A stretch of DNA of 64,000 nucleotides from Chloroflexota bacterium (GCA_019637815.1 JAHBUZ010000009.1:1-64000), one strand, 5' to 3'; positions 35,704 through 44,687 are shown, counted from the first letter of the stretch. Program-made: numbers and translations. Notes: generated from the sequence alone by a model not told the origin.

Positions 35704-36150
35704 ATGACGCGCATCGAGGTCCGCACGTATCTGGACGTCCCGCCGGAGCGCGCGTTCGACCTCGCCCGGGACATCGGGGTCCATGAGCGCACGATGGCCG
35801 GCTCGGGTGAGCGTGCCATCGCCGGACGGACGACGGGCCTCATCGGTCTCGGCGAGGAGGTGACCTTCCGCGCGCGACATCTCGGTCGATGGTGGCAGCT
35901 GACCAGCCGCATCGCCGCCCTCGAGTCACCGGCCCGGTTCGTCGATGAGCAGGTGCGGGGACCCTTCCGCTGGTTCCGCCATGAGCATCGATTCGATCCG
36001 GAGGGTCCGGGCACCCGGATGACCGACACCTGGGAGCACGAGCTTCGATGGGGTGTCGTGGGCAGGCTGGTGGATGCGCCGGTCGTTCGGCATGTGATCC
36101 GCCGACTGCTCATCACGCGCGCTCGCGCACTCGCTGGCATCATGCCGTGA
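35704..36150 (+). CDS. SRPBCC-family protein (polyketide cyclase/dehydrase-like)
   Basis: A 148-residue START/Bet v1-like helix-grip protein: an opening strand MTRIEVRTYLDVPPERAFDLARD, a middle sheet (EEVTFRARHLGRWWQLTSRI, FVDEQVRGPFRWFRHEHRF) and a long C-terminal helix. It probably binds a hydrophobic small molecule. A strong GGGGAGGG ribosome site sits before the ATG. Confidence 0.85.
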   Translation: MTRIEVRTYLDVPPERAFDLARDIGVHERTMAGSGERAIAGRTTGLIGLGEEVTFRARHLGRWWQLTSRIAALESPARFVDEQVRGPFRWFRHEHRFDPEGPGTRMTDTWEHELRWGVVGRLVDAPVVRHVIRRLLITRARALAGIMP

Positions 36151-36208
36151 CGGTCTCGACGTGGATCGCAGCGAGCGGCCCGGGAGCCAGTCTGCCGATG
36201 GAGGGCAC

Positions 36209-36676
36209 ATGCGAGCATCCATGGCGATGACGGCGATGGTGATGCTGGCGGTCCTGCTGGGCGCATCACCCGGCCTGGCCCAGGAGCCGACGGACCCCGG
36301 ACCGACGAAGCACGAGCGAGCCATCGAGGCCGTGCGGACATTCGATCCCCGGTTCGCCGTCATCGACACCCTCGAGCAGGCACGCGCCAGGGCCGCTCAG
36401 GACTTCGACCAGTCGTCGGTGCTCGCCGGTTCGTGGATCCGTGTCGTGCCGACCTACGCGTCCGCGTTCGGGGACTTCCATGTCGAGGCCCCCGCGTGGC
36501 TCGACACCGGGCCGACCATCGTCGAGGTGTTGCTGGTCGAGGACTGCGGGCCGCTCCCTGACGAGATCGTGGCCCAGACGGCTGATCCGTGCCGGGCTCG
36601 CCGGACGTGGCTGTTCGAGGTCCTGGGGTCGGGTGCGGTCCGCGAGCTGTCCACGGTGGTGATCACCGACGGCTGA
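36209..36676 (+). CDS. Small secreted protein of unknown function
   Basis: A 155-residue exported protein (signal peptide MAMTAMVMLAVLLGASPGLAQ). The mature domain has two Cys close together (EDCGPLP and DPCRARR) that may form a disulfide. GGAGGG 4 bases before the ATG at 36209 fixes the start. No family recognised. Confidence 0.65.
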   Translation: MRASMAMTAMVMLAVLLGASPGLAQEPTDPGPTKHERAIEAVRTFDPRFAVIDTLEQARARAAQDFDQSSVLAGSWIRVVPTYASAFGDFHVEAPAWLDTGPTIVEVLLVEDCGPLPDEIVAQTADPCRARRTWLFEVLGSGAVRELSTVVITDG

Positions 36677-36798
36677 TCGCCGCACGCTCGTTGGACGATC
36701 GGGCACGCGATGCGGCATCGTTGCAGCACGGTGATCGTGATCCGGCCGGTGACGCGCAGCGGCGGACGGACCCCCCACCGAGTCATCAGGAGGACGCC

Positions 36799-37143
36799 AT
36801 GGCGAGTCTCATCGACCGACTCCTGGGTCGAAGACCGCGTGGGGAGATGCCGTACGAGGGCCCACCGCCCGCGGTCTTCGTCAAGGTGTTCCAGGCGGGT
36901 TCGGCGGAGGAGGCTGGACGACTCGCCGCGGATCACGCGACCCGGATGGCCCGGGCGGGATACGTGCCGCTGTCCAGCTCGTGGGCGGACGGTCCCACGA
37001 GTGCCATCGCCGTGCTCCTCCTCAACTGGGTCGGCTTCCTGTTCCGTGACCGTGGCAGGCTGACGGTCACGTACACGTATCGACCGGATGTCACCGGGCC
37101 TCCCACGGCGCGCCTGAAGGCATCGTCCGTGCGAGGGGCGTGA
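36799..37143 (+). CDS. Small protein of unknown function
   Basis: A 114-residue protein with one hydrophobic stretch (SAIAVLLLNWVGFLF) near the C terminus and a basic N terminus. The ATG is preceded by AGGAGG. Not assigned. It is probably co-transcribed with the membrane-protein gene 16 bases downstream. Confidence 0.6.
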   Translation: MASLIDRLLGRRPRGEMPYEGPPPAVFVKVFQAGSAEEAGRLAADHATRMARAGYVPLSSSWADGPTSAIAVLLLNWVGFLFRDRGRLTVTYTYRPDVTGPPTARLKASSVRGA

Positions 37144-37159
37144 TGTCTCCCGGGACGTC

Positions 37160-37741
37160 ATGACCCAGCCGCCGCCGTTCACCGACGGTGAGCCCGCCCA
37201 CGCTCGAGCGGATGACCTCCCACCGCCCGGCTGGACCGATGCGGCCACGGACTTCGTGGTCCCCCGTTGGCACTGGCCCCCGTGGGCTGCCGAGGGCGTC
37301 GTCATCCTCGTCACAGTGGTACTGACCCTGGGGTTCGTCGAACTCGCGCTGTCGATCGGAGGCGGGGACGACAGCGGTGCCACCATGTCGTCGTTCGTCA
37401 TCGGCATGTGGCTCATCGGCATGTACGCCGGATACACCGTCAGCGAGCGGATCCTCTACGGTCGTCGCCCCTGGCCGTTCCGTGCCCGCATGCCGCGACA
37501 GCGCGGGATCTATTGGGTCTCCAGCGCTGTCGCCTTGACCGGGTCGATGGCGGTCCTCTGGGCGTCCCGGGACACGTGGTCGACGGCTTCGGCCAGCGCG
37601 CAGGTCAGCATCCTGACCGGCTCCATGATCGTCTATCTCATCCTGTACCTCGGCGTCAACGCCATCGTCTGGTTCTCGCCGGTCGGACGCGACGATTGCG
37701 AGCGCTTCCGGGCGGCGGTGGCCGCTCGCTCCGGACCCTGA
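37160..37741 (+). CDS. Four-helix membrane protein of unknown function
   Basis: A 193-residue protein: a soluble N-terminal tail of about 45 residues, then four hydrophobic segments (GVVILVTVVLTLGFVEL, SSFVIGMWLIGMYAGY, GIYWVSSAVALTGSMAVLWA, MIVYLILYLGVNAIVWF). No family recognised. The start has no clear ribosome site and may depend on translation of the preceding gene. Confidence 0.65.
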   Translation: MTQPPPFTDGEPAHARADDLPPPGWTDAATDFVVPRWHWPPWAAEGVVILVTVVLTLGFVELALSIGGGDDSGATMSSFVIGMWLIGMYAGYTVSERILYGRRPWPFRARMPRQRGIYWVSSAVALTGSMAVLWASRDTWSTASASAQVSILTGSMIVYLILYLGVNAIVWFSPVGRDDCERFRAAVAARSGP

Positions 37742-37798
37742 GCTCCGACCCACACGAGGCCCGTGTGGCGTGTCGATCGCTGGACGGTCAGCGCACGG

Positions 37799-38299
37799 TC
37801 AGAGCAGGTCGGCCGCGTGGTCCCGGAGGATCGTCGTCAGCTCGTCCACGCGCGCGTCGATGGCAGCCGGGTCCACCGTGGGCCGACCGCGACGCCAGGG
37901 GGACCTGGGGATGACCGCAGCTTGCGGCGAGTCGGCCAGGTCGCCCAGATGGCCCTCGAACGGGCGCCGCCCGGCGAAGCGCCCGTGGCCGAACAGGTGG
38001 ACGCCGTCGGTCCCATCGACATACACCAGCACCAGGAAGGTGTCGGCGGTCGGTCCGACGTACGTCACGCTGGAATCGGCGGTATGGAGCGAGATCCGTG
38101 CGAGACGCCATCCGACCGTCTCGATGAACGCCAGGCGATCGACGACCTGTGTGGCCCAATGGCCCTGCGGCTCGTCGAGGAGGCTCAGACCATGGCCATC
38201 GAGCAGACGGCTCTTGACCCGTTCCCGTGGTGTGCGGCGGTAAGGCGCTTCCTCCGCGCGTGAGCTCACGTTCAACGGATCTCGCACGAGCCTGACCAC
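37799..38299 (-). CDS. Conserved-looking protein of unknown function
   Basis: A 166-residue soluble protein (GTG 38299) with a central beta-sheet pattern (VTYVGPTADTFLVLVYVDGTDGVHLFGHGRF) and a C-terminal helix. The reading frame shows the strong G/C third-position bias of real genes here, supporting the minus strand. Start not certain: the first 25 residues are poorly biased and a later start is possible. Confidence 0.5.
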   Translation of the reverse strand: MVRLVRDPLNVSSRAEEAPYRRTPRERVKSRLLDGHGLSLLDEPQGHWATQVVDRLAFIETVGWRLARISLHTADSSVTYVGPTADTFLVLVYVDGTDGVHLFGHGRFAGRRPFEGHLGDLADSPQAAVIPRSPWRRGRPTVDPAAIDARVDELTTILRDHAADLL

Positions 38300-38594
38300 C
38301 GACGGTCGTGCTCGGCGCGGACGACGTCGGTCGACTCCGATCGACCCTGCGCAGGAGCGAGTCCTTTGATGGTCACCAGCACCTTGGCCATGTCGCCGAC
38401 ACCATATCTCGGATCCCCTTGGCCATCGATCGCCTGGCGAGTGGGAACCTCCAGGTCGGCGATCGACCAGGCCCGTTCACTGATGGTGACCATCGGCGGG
38501 GATGCTGGGGCCGCGCCGAACGGCAGCCGCTGGGTGCGGCCATCGCGGCCATCGAGAGCGCCGTCGGCCCGACCGCCAGCTTCGGCGGCCCTGC
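38300..38594. other. Gap with one doubtful short frame
   Basis: A 73-codon minus-strand frame (38493-38272, MVTISERAWSIADL...) lies here and overlaps the start of the 38299 gene. It has no ribosome site and weak codon bias in its first half. I do not call it. Confidence 0.3.
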
Positions 38595-38607
38595 TATGGT
38601 GCGGGCC
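38595..38607 (+). promoter_or_regulatory. -10 element giving a leaderless VOC-protein transcript
   Basis: TATGGT at 38595-38600 ends 7 bases before the ATG at 38608. No ribosome site is visible, which favours this ATG over the in-frame one at 38596 inside the element. Confidence 0.5.
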
Positions 38608-38982
38608 ATGGCCGACCGGGCGACACCCAACCTGCCGAGCCGCGATCTGGACGTGACCGTTCGCTTCTTCGCGGCGCTCGGCTTCACGGAGACGTGGCGC
38701 GACGAAGGCTGGCTGATCCTGACCCGCGGTGACCTGGTGCTCGAGTTCTTCCCGGACCCCGACATCGACCCGGCGACCAGCGCCTTCGGCTCGTGCCTGC
38801 GGCTCGACGATGTCGATGCGTTCTATGCGGTCTGTCGCGCGACGGGGATCCCGGAGCGCACCACCGGCTGGCCACGGCTGCACCCACCGAAGCCGGAGGC
38901 ATGGGGTGGCCGGGTCGGGGCGCTCATCGACCCAGACGGGTCGTTGCTCCGACTGATCCAGGGGCCCCCGTCGGCACCCTGA
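38608..38982 (+). CDS. VOC/bleomycin-resistance-like protein
   Basis: A 124-residue vicinal-oxygen-chelate fold protein similar in layout to small bleomycin-binding proteins: NLPSRDLDVTVRFFAALGF, then LVLEFFPDP and SCLRLDDVDAFYAVC, ending GALIDPDGSLLRLIQ. Proteins of this group bind drugs or act as metal dioxygenases/lyases. No complete metal triad is apparent, so a binding role is more likely. The length is typical. Confidence 0.85.
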   Translation: MADRATPNLPSRDLDVTVRFFAALGFTETWRDEGWLILTRGDLVLEFFPDPDIDPATSAFGSCLRLDDVDAFYAVCRATGIPERTTGWPRLHPPKPEAWGGRVGALIDPDGSLLRLIQGPPSAP

Positions 38983-39031
38983 GCCGAGCGCCCACCACCG
39001 CCAGTCGACCTCGCCCTGCGCGCGACGACCC

Positions 39032-39718
39032 TCAGCGCGCGTCCACGGAACGGATCCGGTCGTCCGCCGTCGGGATGCCATCCCGGACGCGCTCCCACGC
39101 GTCTCCGCGCTGGACCTCGTACTCGCGGAAGGCTGCGAGCAGCCCGCGCGCGGTCAGGGGCTCGCTGCCGTCCATGAGCTGGAGGTGGAGATGGGGCGCC
39201 GTCGAGTTGCCGGTGTGGCCGACGCGGCCGAGCCGCTCCCCGGCCCGGACCCCCTGGCCCACGGACACCGCGACGCTGCCGGGCGCGAGATGCGCCACGA
39301 GGACGCTCCCTTCCGCTCCCTGGACGATGACGTGGTTGCCCGCGAGCGCGGTCGCTCGCTCGGGTCGGAAGGTGAGTGACATGACCGCGATGCGCGCCAG
39401 CTCTCGGAGGGGATGGAGCCACGCGCGTTCGGCGATGCCATCCACGGCACGCACCACGGTCCCATCGATGGGGGAGTGGATGGCTTCGCCCCAGCCGTAG
39501 CAATCGCGGGTGCGGACACCGACCAGCCACATCCGCAGGCGGCTTGCCGGGTGATACCCGCCCGCCCGATGGTCGACCCGCCACAGGTCGTAGGCGTATC
39601 GCTGCGCGAAGCGATCCGTGCCATGGCTCGGCACCCGGGTCCCGGGCGTGCGGAGTGCCTGCCACTCCCCGCGCAACGGGAACGCGATGGGGATCGGGTC
39701 GCGGCCATCGAAGGTCAT
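39032..39718 (-). CDS. M23-family (LytM-like) metallopeptidase domain protein
   Basis: A 228-residue protein with an N-terminal H32/D35 pair (SHGTDRFAQRYAYDL), the sheet IDGTVVRAVDG, VLVAHLAPGSVAV and the catalytic-type PHLHLQLMDG. This subgroup lacks a signal peptide and resembles cytosolic or cell-associated LytM proteins. CAGGCT ends 7 bases before the ATG, suggesting a leaderless mRNA. Confidence 0.85.
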   Translation of the reverse strand: MTFDGRDPIPIAFPLRGEWQALRTPGTRVPSHGTDRFAQRYAYDLWRVDHRAGGYHPASRLRMWLVGVRTRDCYGWGEAIHSPIDGTVVRAVDGIAERAWLHPLRELARIAVMSLTFRPERATALAGNHVIVQGAEGSVLVAHLAPGSVAVSVGQGVRAGERLGRVGHTGNSTAPHLHLQLMDGSEPLTARGLLAAFREYEVQRGDAWERVRDGIPTADDRIRSVDAR

Positions 39719-39768
39719 ACTCGTCAGCCTGCCACGGCCATGGGCGAGGCGCGCTGGTTCGCAGCGAC

Positions 39769-40863
39769 TCAGGCCTCGGACGACGTGCGCTCTCCCGAGG
39801 CCGGCGTCGCGAGCAGCGCCGGGCCGAGGAGGTAGTGTCGACCGCGACGCTCGCCCGTCGCGCGGAGCCAGCCCTCGCGCACCGCGATGGCCAGGTCGCG
39901 CGTCGTGCTCTGGGCGGATCTGCCGGTGATCCGGATGTAGTCGCCGGCTCGCAGGTGTCGATTGATCCAGGCGTATGCAAGCCCGTCGATCATCGGCGCG
40001 GGCAGCGACCCATCCGCGACTGCACGACGGACGCCGACCATGACCTGACCCAGGCTGCGCAACCTCGCGAGGACGTGGTCCGCCGCGCGGGACATGGACA
40101 GGACGAGATATCGGACGAACGGGGTGGCGTCATAGCCGGGGATATAGTCACGACCGATGGCAGCCCGGATCGCGGCGAAGTATGCCGGGCGGTCGAGGTC
40201 GAGCTGGGCGTCCAGGGAGACGAGTCCACCGAAGGCGTATCCATGGCGAAGCAGCATGAGCCGAGTGACCGCGCGCGCAGTGCGACCGTTGCCATCGTTG
40301 AAGGGGTGGATCGCGACGAGCTCGAGATGCGCGAGGGCGGCCGCCACTGGTGGCGCGTGGTGCGCGACCGCGGTCGACAGCCACGCTGCATAGCGCTGCA
40401 TGAGCTCGGGCACATCACCCGATGCAGGTGTCTGGAATACCGGGTCCCCACGGGCGTCGATGACACGGTTCTCGCCGCGGCGATACTCGCCCGGGGTCAA
40501 CAACGGACTCTGGCCCCAGAGTACCCGCCGGTCCAGCTCGCGGATGACGCCCTCATCGAGATCGACGTTCGAGACGACCAGCTCATCGACCAGGTCCAGC
40601 GCGTCCCGGGTGCCGACGATCTCTCGGGCTTCCCGGTCGCTGAGCCTGGTCCTGCCCTCGCCGGCAAGGAGTGCCTCCACCTCGATGTCGGATGCCGTGT
40701 TGCCCTCGATCCTCGTGGTCCCGTGGACGGTCCGCACCCACGCTCGCCGGCGCATCCACTCGGCATGCGTGGGATCGATCGGGAGATGGTCGAACAGCCA
40801 GCGCTGTCGATCCAGGTCCGTGAGGCAGTCGACCAGGGCGTCGTCGTCGAGTCGGTACTCCAT
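39769..40863 (-). CDS. Fic-domain AMPylator with C-terminal winged-helix region
   Basis: A 364-residue class II Fic protein. The inhibitory helix motif TTRIEG (49-54) precedes the active loop HPFNDGNGRTAR (186-197), with catalytic H186 and all phosphate-binding residues. The C-terminal region (ITGRSAQSTTRDLAIAVREG) looks like a winged helix, as in many Fic proteins. It probably AMPylates a target protein, self-limited by its own helix. ATG 40863 is chosen because GGGAG lies 5 bases upstream. A GGTAATA dyad lies at its promoter. Confidence 0.9.
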   Translation of the reverse strand: MEYRLDDDALVDCLTDLDRQRWLFDHLPIDPTHAEWMRRRAWVRTVHGTTRIEGNTASDIEVEALLAGEGRTRLSDREAREIVGTRDALDLVDELVVSNVDLDEGVIRELDRRVLWGQSPLLTPGEYRRGENRVIDARGDPVFQTPASGDVPELMQRYAAWLSTAVAHHAPPVAAALAHLELVAIHPFNDGNGRTARAVTRLMLLRHGYAFGGLVSLDAQLDLDRPAYFAAIRAAIGRDYIPGYDATPFVRYLVLSMSRAADHVLARLRSLGQVMVGVRRAVADGSLPAPMIDGLAYAWINRHLRAGDYIRITGRSAQSTTRDLAIAVREGWLRATGERRGRHYLLGPALLATPASGERTSSEA

Positions 40864-40872
40864 GGGTACTCC

Positions 40873-40913
40873 CGGTAATACTGGCATCTATTACCGTCAC
40901 CGGTAATATCCTA
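40873..40913 (-). promoter_or_regulatory. Fic promoter with GGTAATA palindrome and extra half-site
   Basis: TATTACCG (40889-40896) and CGGTAATA (40901-40908) form a perfect 8-bp inverted repeat around TCAC. A third copy, CGGTAATA, lies at 40873-40880. On the minus strand TAGGAT (40913-40908) is a good -10 directly abutting the dyad, so a bound protein would sit at the transcription start. The Fic protein's own winged helix is a candidate binder. Confidence 0.7.
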
Positions 40914-40964
40914 GCACGGGAGACCAGTGGCCCCGAATACGTCTCCTGGCGGTAGAGTCGGCAG

Positions 40965-41339
40965 GTGCTGGATGAGACGCGCATCGACCGGTGGCTGACC
41001 GCGGTCCGCCTCGTCAAGACACGCCCGCTCGCGACGCAGCTCTGCGAGGCCGGCCACGTCCGGATCGACGGCAAGGACGCCAAGGCATCCACGAGGGTCC
41101 GGGTCGGCAGTCGAGTGGAGGCACGCATCGCCGACCGCGACCGGATCGTCGAGGTGGTCACCGTGATCGAGGCGCGCGTCGGGGCGCCGGTCGCCGTGAC
41201 CTGCTACGTCGACCACAGCCCGGCGCCGGCCGTCGAGCCGTTGCCGCCGGGCATGGAGTGGACGCGCGGCGCCGGCCGACCGAGCAAGCGCGTCCGCCGC
41301 GAGCTCGACCGCATGCGCCGAGGCAGCGAACGCTCCTGA
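40965..41339 (+). CDS. S4-domain RNA-binding protein (Hsp15/RqcP-like)
   Basis: A 124-residue protein with an N-terminal S4 domain (RIDRWLTAVRLVKTRPLATQLCEAGHVRIDGKDAKASTRV) and a basic C-terminal tail, the plan of Hsp15/RqcP proteins that act on obstructed 50S subunits. TAGAGT ends 6 bases before the GTG start, so the mRNA is probably leaderless. It is divergent from the Fic gene. Confidence 0.88.
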   Translation: MLDETRIDRWLTAVRLVKTRPLATQLCEAGHVRIDGKDAKASTRVRVGSRVEARIADRDRIVEVVTVIEARVGAPVAVTCYVDHSPAPAVEPLPPGMEWTRGAGRPSKRVRRELDRMRRGSERS

Positions 41340-41392
41340 GCGCCAGCGCCTCGCGCGGACGCCTGGCGGCCCGACGCGCCGCGATCGGTGAC

Positions 41393-41656
41393 TCAGAGGT
41401 CCCGATAGACGGTGCGACGGTGCGCGACCTCGACGACGAGCACGGTCAGCACCTCATCCTCGAGCGATACGAGGATCCGGTGATCGCCCACGCGGTATCG
41501 CCAGAACGGCTCGCCCACCAGCGACCGGCCAGAGGATCGCGGGTCCTCGCGGTCAAGGTCCTCCTTCAGGAAGCGTTCGATCCGCGACCGCGCCACCACG
41601 TCCAGCTTGGACAGTTGCTTGACCGCCTTGGGTGTGAGTCTGACCGCCCAGGTCAC
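41393..41656 (-). CDS. RelE/ParE-family toxin
   Basis: An 87-residue type II toxin. The pattern is classical: two N-terminal helices (PKAVKQLSKLDVVARSRIERFL), then the sheet RYRVGDHRILVSLEDEVLTVLVVEVAHRRTVYRD. The RYRVGDHRI stretch carries the basic residues used by RelE mRNA interferases. Its ATG overlaps the antitoxin stop by 4 bases. Confidence 0.93.
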   Translation of the reverse strand: MTWAVRLTPKAVKQLSKLDVVARSRIERFLKEDLDREDPRSSGRSLVGEPFWRYRVGDHRILVSLEDEVLTVLVVEVAHRRTVYRDL

Positions 41657-41886
41657 TCGCCCAGTCGCTCGAAGTCGAGGCTGTCGACATCGATGGCGTC
41701 ATCGCCGGACGCGCGGAACTCCTCCAGCGCATCCTTCGCGAGGAAGTAGTCCTCCCAGTCCTCCAGGAAGCCGGCGATCGCCTCCGTGGCATAGAACGTC
41801 TTGGTGCGGCCCGTCCGCGCCGCAAGTGCCTCCAGTCGGCGATCGAGCCGGGCGTCCAGCCGGATGTTGAGCTGTTTCGTGGTCAT
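41653..41886 (-). CDS. Antitoxin of the RelE-type pair (ribbon-helix-helix)
   Basis: A 77-residue antitoxin. The N terminus MTTKQLNIRLDARLDRRLEALAARTG is a ribbon-helix-helix DNA-binding domain, and the acidic tail (DDAIDVDSLDFERL) would wrap the toxin. ATG 41886 is preceded by AGGAGG; the longer frame upstream is non-coding. An 8-bp dyad lies in its promoter. Confidence 0.92.
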   Translation of the reverse strand: MTTKQLNIRLDARLDRRLEALAARTGRTKTFYATEAIAGFLEDWEDYFLAKDALEEFRASGDDAIDVDSLDFERLGE

Positions 41887-41896
41887 CGCGCGCCTC

Positions 41897-41916
41897 CTGC
41901 TATACGAATATAGCAG
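41897..41916 (-). promoter_or_regulatory. Toxin-antitoxin operator
   Basis: CTGCTATA (41897-41904) and TATAGCAG (41909-41916) form a perfect 8-bp inverted repeat with spacer CGAA. On the minus strand TATATT within it is the likely -10, so antitoxin binding would block the promoter. Confidence 0.8.
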
Positions 41917-41972
41917 ATCGCATCGACTGGGCATCGCCCGTCCATGGACCGGGCAGGATGCATCATGTCGCG

Positions 41973-44687
41973 GTGGCGAGCCCGATCGTCGATACCAAGC
42001 TCTTCACCCCGGTCCCGCGCGGCGAGGTCGTCCCCAGGCACCGCCTGACCGCACGCCTGGACCGGAGTGAGTCGGCGAGGCTGGTCCTGCTGTCAGCGCC
42101 GCCCGGCTTCGGCAAGTCGACGCTCCTGGTCGACTGGCTGGCAGCGGATCCGGTGCGCCGCGCGACGACCGCGTGGCTGTCCCTCGACGGTGCGGATGAC
42201 GAGCCGGGTGTCTTCTGGCGATACGTGCTGGCCGCGCTCGAGACGGTGGTCCCGGATGTCGCGGAGGTCCGGGCGATGCTGGACGCCGGCGACATCACGA
42301 CATCGGCGATCGTCGCCTCGCTGAGCAACGCGATCCACGCGTGGGGTGGTCGCGTGTCCCTGGTCCTCGATGACTATCACGTCATCACCGCGTCCGCGAT
42401 CCACGACGGGCTCGCCTCGTTCCTCGACCGGGCGCCAGTGACGTGCGCCGTGATCCTCTCCACGCGAGCGGATCCGCCGCTGCCGCTCGCGCGACTGCGG
42501 GCACGCGGTGAGCTGCTGGAGATCCGGGCCGCCGACCTGCGCTTCACCGCGGATGAGGCCCACGCGTACCTCAACGGGCCGATGGGTCTGGCGCTCGCAT
42601 CCGGGGACGTGGACTCCCTCGAGGCGAGGACGGAGGGCTGGATCGCGGCCCTGCAACTGGTGGCGCTGTCCCTGCGGGGCCGGACCGACCCGAGCGCCTT
42701 CATCGCCGACTTCGCAGGGGATGACCGGTACATCGTCGACTACCTCATGGACGAGGTCCTGGACCGGCAGCCGGCGAGGATCCAGGCCTTCCTGCTCGCG
42801 ACGTCGATCCTCGATCGTCTCTCCGGACCCCTGTGCGATGCCGTCACGGGCAGCGACGACGGCCGCGGGATCCTCCATGCGCTCGATCGCGACAACCTGT
42901 TCCTCATCGCACTCGATGACCGGCGCGTCTGGTATCGGTATCACCACCTGTTCGCGGACGTCCTTCGGGCGCGACTGGCACATGAGCGACCCGGCGACAT
43001 CCCCGAGCTGCATCGGCGAGCCAGCGTCTGGTTCGAGCAGCAGGGGTCGGAAAGCGATGCGGTTCGTCACGCGCTCGCGGCCGGTGACCTTGACCGAGCC
43101 GCAGACCTCATCGAGGTCGCGGCGCACGAGCTGCGAGCGACACGCCAGGAGGTGACGCTCCGGCGATGGCTGGACGCGCTGCCCGAAGGGGTGTTCGATA
43201 CCCGACCCGTCATCGCCATCGCCCATGCGGGTGCGCTGCTCGCGACCGGCCAGACTCGTGGGGTCGAGCGTCGCCTCGAGCAGGCGGAACGCTGGTCCTC
43301 CGCGGCGCACGATGACCGATCGCTCGCTGATGCGGTGGCGCGCGGGATGGTCGTTCGACGTCCCGAGGTGCTCAGCCACCTGCCGAGCGCCATCGGCCTC
43401 TACCGGGCCGGGCTCGCCCGCACTCGGGGTGACCTGACGTCGACGATCGAGCACGCCCGATCCGTGCTGGACTCCACGGGAAACGACCAGCCGCTCGAGC
43501 GAGGCGGAGCGGCGGGCATGCTGGGGCTCGCGCTGTGGTCGGCTGGTGAGCTCGATGCTGCGCATGCCGCCTGGTCCGAGGCGGTCGTGTCCCTCGATCG
43601 GGCTGGCCACACCGCGGACATCCTTGGCTGCTCCATCGCGCTGGCTGACATCCGGCTCACGCAGGGCCGTCTGCTCGATGCGCGCCGCACGTACGAGCAC
43701 GGACTGCATCTGGGCGAGCAGGCAGCAGGCGGGCCCCTCCGTGGCGTGGTGGACATGCGGGTCGGCTTGGCGGGCCTGGCGGTCGATCGCCATGAGCTCG
43801 ACGAGGCGCGGCGGCAGCTGGAGGCGGCGACCGCGCTCGGTGGATCCCTTGGGCTGCCGCAGAGCGCGCATCGGCAGCTGGTGGTGACGGGCCGGCTCCG
43901 GTGGGCCGAAGGCGACCTGGATGGGGCGGTCGCGGCGTTCGACGAGGCGCAGCTGCGGTACGACGCGGATATGTTCCCGGACGTGGTGCCCATCGCTGCG
44001 ATGCGGGCGCGCGTACTCCTGGTCCAGGGTCGTCTCGCCGATGCGGAGACATGGGCTCGCGACGCCGCGATCTCGCCGGACGAGCCGGGCTCGTTCCTCC
44101 GCGAGTACGAGCACGCGACCCTTGCCCGGCTGCTGCTCGCTCGCGCGGCACGGGACCCCTCCGGCGGGTCGGTCGATGGCGCACTCCGGTTCGCCGAGGA
44201 GCTGCTCGCTGCCGCGGAGGCTGGCGGCCGGGCGGGCAGCATGGCCGACATCCTTCTGGTCCTTGCACGAGCCCGTGCCGCTCGCGGTGAGGAGGCTGGC
44301 GCTCGGGATGCCCTGTCCGATGCGCTCGCGCTGGCGGCACCCCAGGGATGGGTCGGCCCATTCCGCGATGAAGGGGCGGCGTTGGTGCCGCTCCTCCGGT
44401 CGGTGGCACAGCACGACGTCGCGCCGTTCGTCCGTGGGTTGCTGGGCTCGACGGGCTCGCCGCAGTCCCGCACCTCGACGCGGCAGCCGCTCATCGAGCC
44501 GCTCTCGGAGCGCGAGCTCGATGTCCTGCGATTGCTGCGCAGCGAGCTCGATGGCCCCGCCATCGCAGGCGAGCTGCACGTGTCGCTGAACACCCTCCGA
44601 ACGCATACGCGGAACATCTACGCGAAGCTCGGCGTGCATGGGCGCCGGGCCGCCATCCGGACAGCGGCCGACCTCGACCTGTTCTGA
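41973..44687 (+). CDS. MalT-type LuxR-family ATP-dependent regulator
   Basis: A 904-residue STAND regulator: a P-loop NTPase (APPGFGKSTLL near 42-52; Walker B SLVLDDYH near 130), a long TPR-like helical sensor, and a C-terminal LuxR helix-turn-helix (SERELDVLRLL..ELHVSLNTLRTHTRNIYAKLGV). It probably activates transcription on binding an inducer and ATP. GTG 41973 gives the usual N terminus (VASPIVDTKLFTPVPR) and lies 6 bases after CATCAT; ATG 41958 is the alternative. The likely target is the operon at 44885. Confidence 0.9.
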   Translation: MASPIVDTKLFTPVPRGEVVPRHRLTARLDRSESARLVLLSAPPGFGKSTLLVDWLAADPVRRATTAWLSLDGADDEPGVFWRYVLAALETVVPDVAEVRAMLDAGDITTSAIVASLSNAIHAWGGRVSLVLDDYHVITASAIHDGLASFLDRAPVTCAVILSTRADPPLPLARLRARGELLEIRAADLRFTADEAHAYLNGPMGLALASGDVDSLEARTEGWIAALQLVALSLRGRTDPSAFIADFAGDDRYIVDYLMDEVLDRQPARIQAFLLATSILDRLSGPLCDAVTGSDDGRGILHALDRDNLFLIALDDRRVWYRYHHLFADVLRARLAHERPGDIPELHRRASVWFEQQGSESDAVRHALAAGDLDRAADLIEVAAHELRATRQEVTLRRWLDALPEGVFDTRPVIAIAHAGALLATGQTRGVERRLEQAERWSSAAHDDRSLADAVARGMVVRRPEVLSHLPSAIGLYRAGLARTRGDLTSTIEHARSVLDSTGNDQPLERGGAAGMLGLALWSAGELDAAHAAWSEAVVSLDRAGHTADILGCSIALADIRLTQGRLLDARRTYEHGLHLGEQAAGGPLRGVVDMRVGLAGLAVDRHELDEARRQLEAATALGGSLGLPQSAHRQLVVTGRLRWAEGDLDGAVAAFDEAQLRYDADMFPDVVPIAAMRARVLLVQGRLADAETWARDAAISPDEPGSFLREYEHATLARLLLARAARDPSGGSVDGALRFAEELLAAAEAGGRAGSMADILLVLARARAARGEEAGARDALSDALALAAPQGWVGPFRDEGAALVPLLRSVAQHDVAPFVRGLLGSTGSPQSRTSTRQPLIEPLSERELDVLRLLRSELDGPAIAGELHVSLNTLRTHTRNIYAKLGVHGRRAAIRTAADLDLF

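Noticed and set aside
38272..38493. A 73-codon minus-strand gene (MVTISERAW...)
   Set aside because: No ribosome site, weak codon bias in the first half, and overlap with the start of the 37799-38299 gene.
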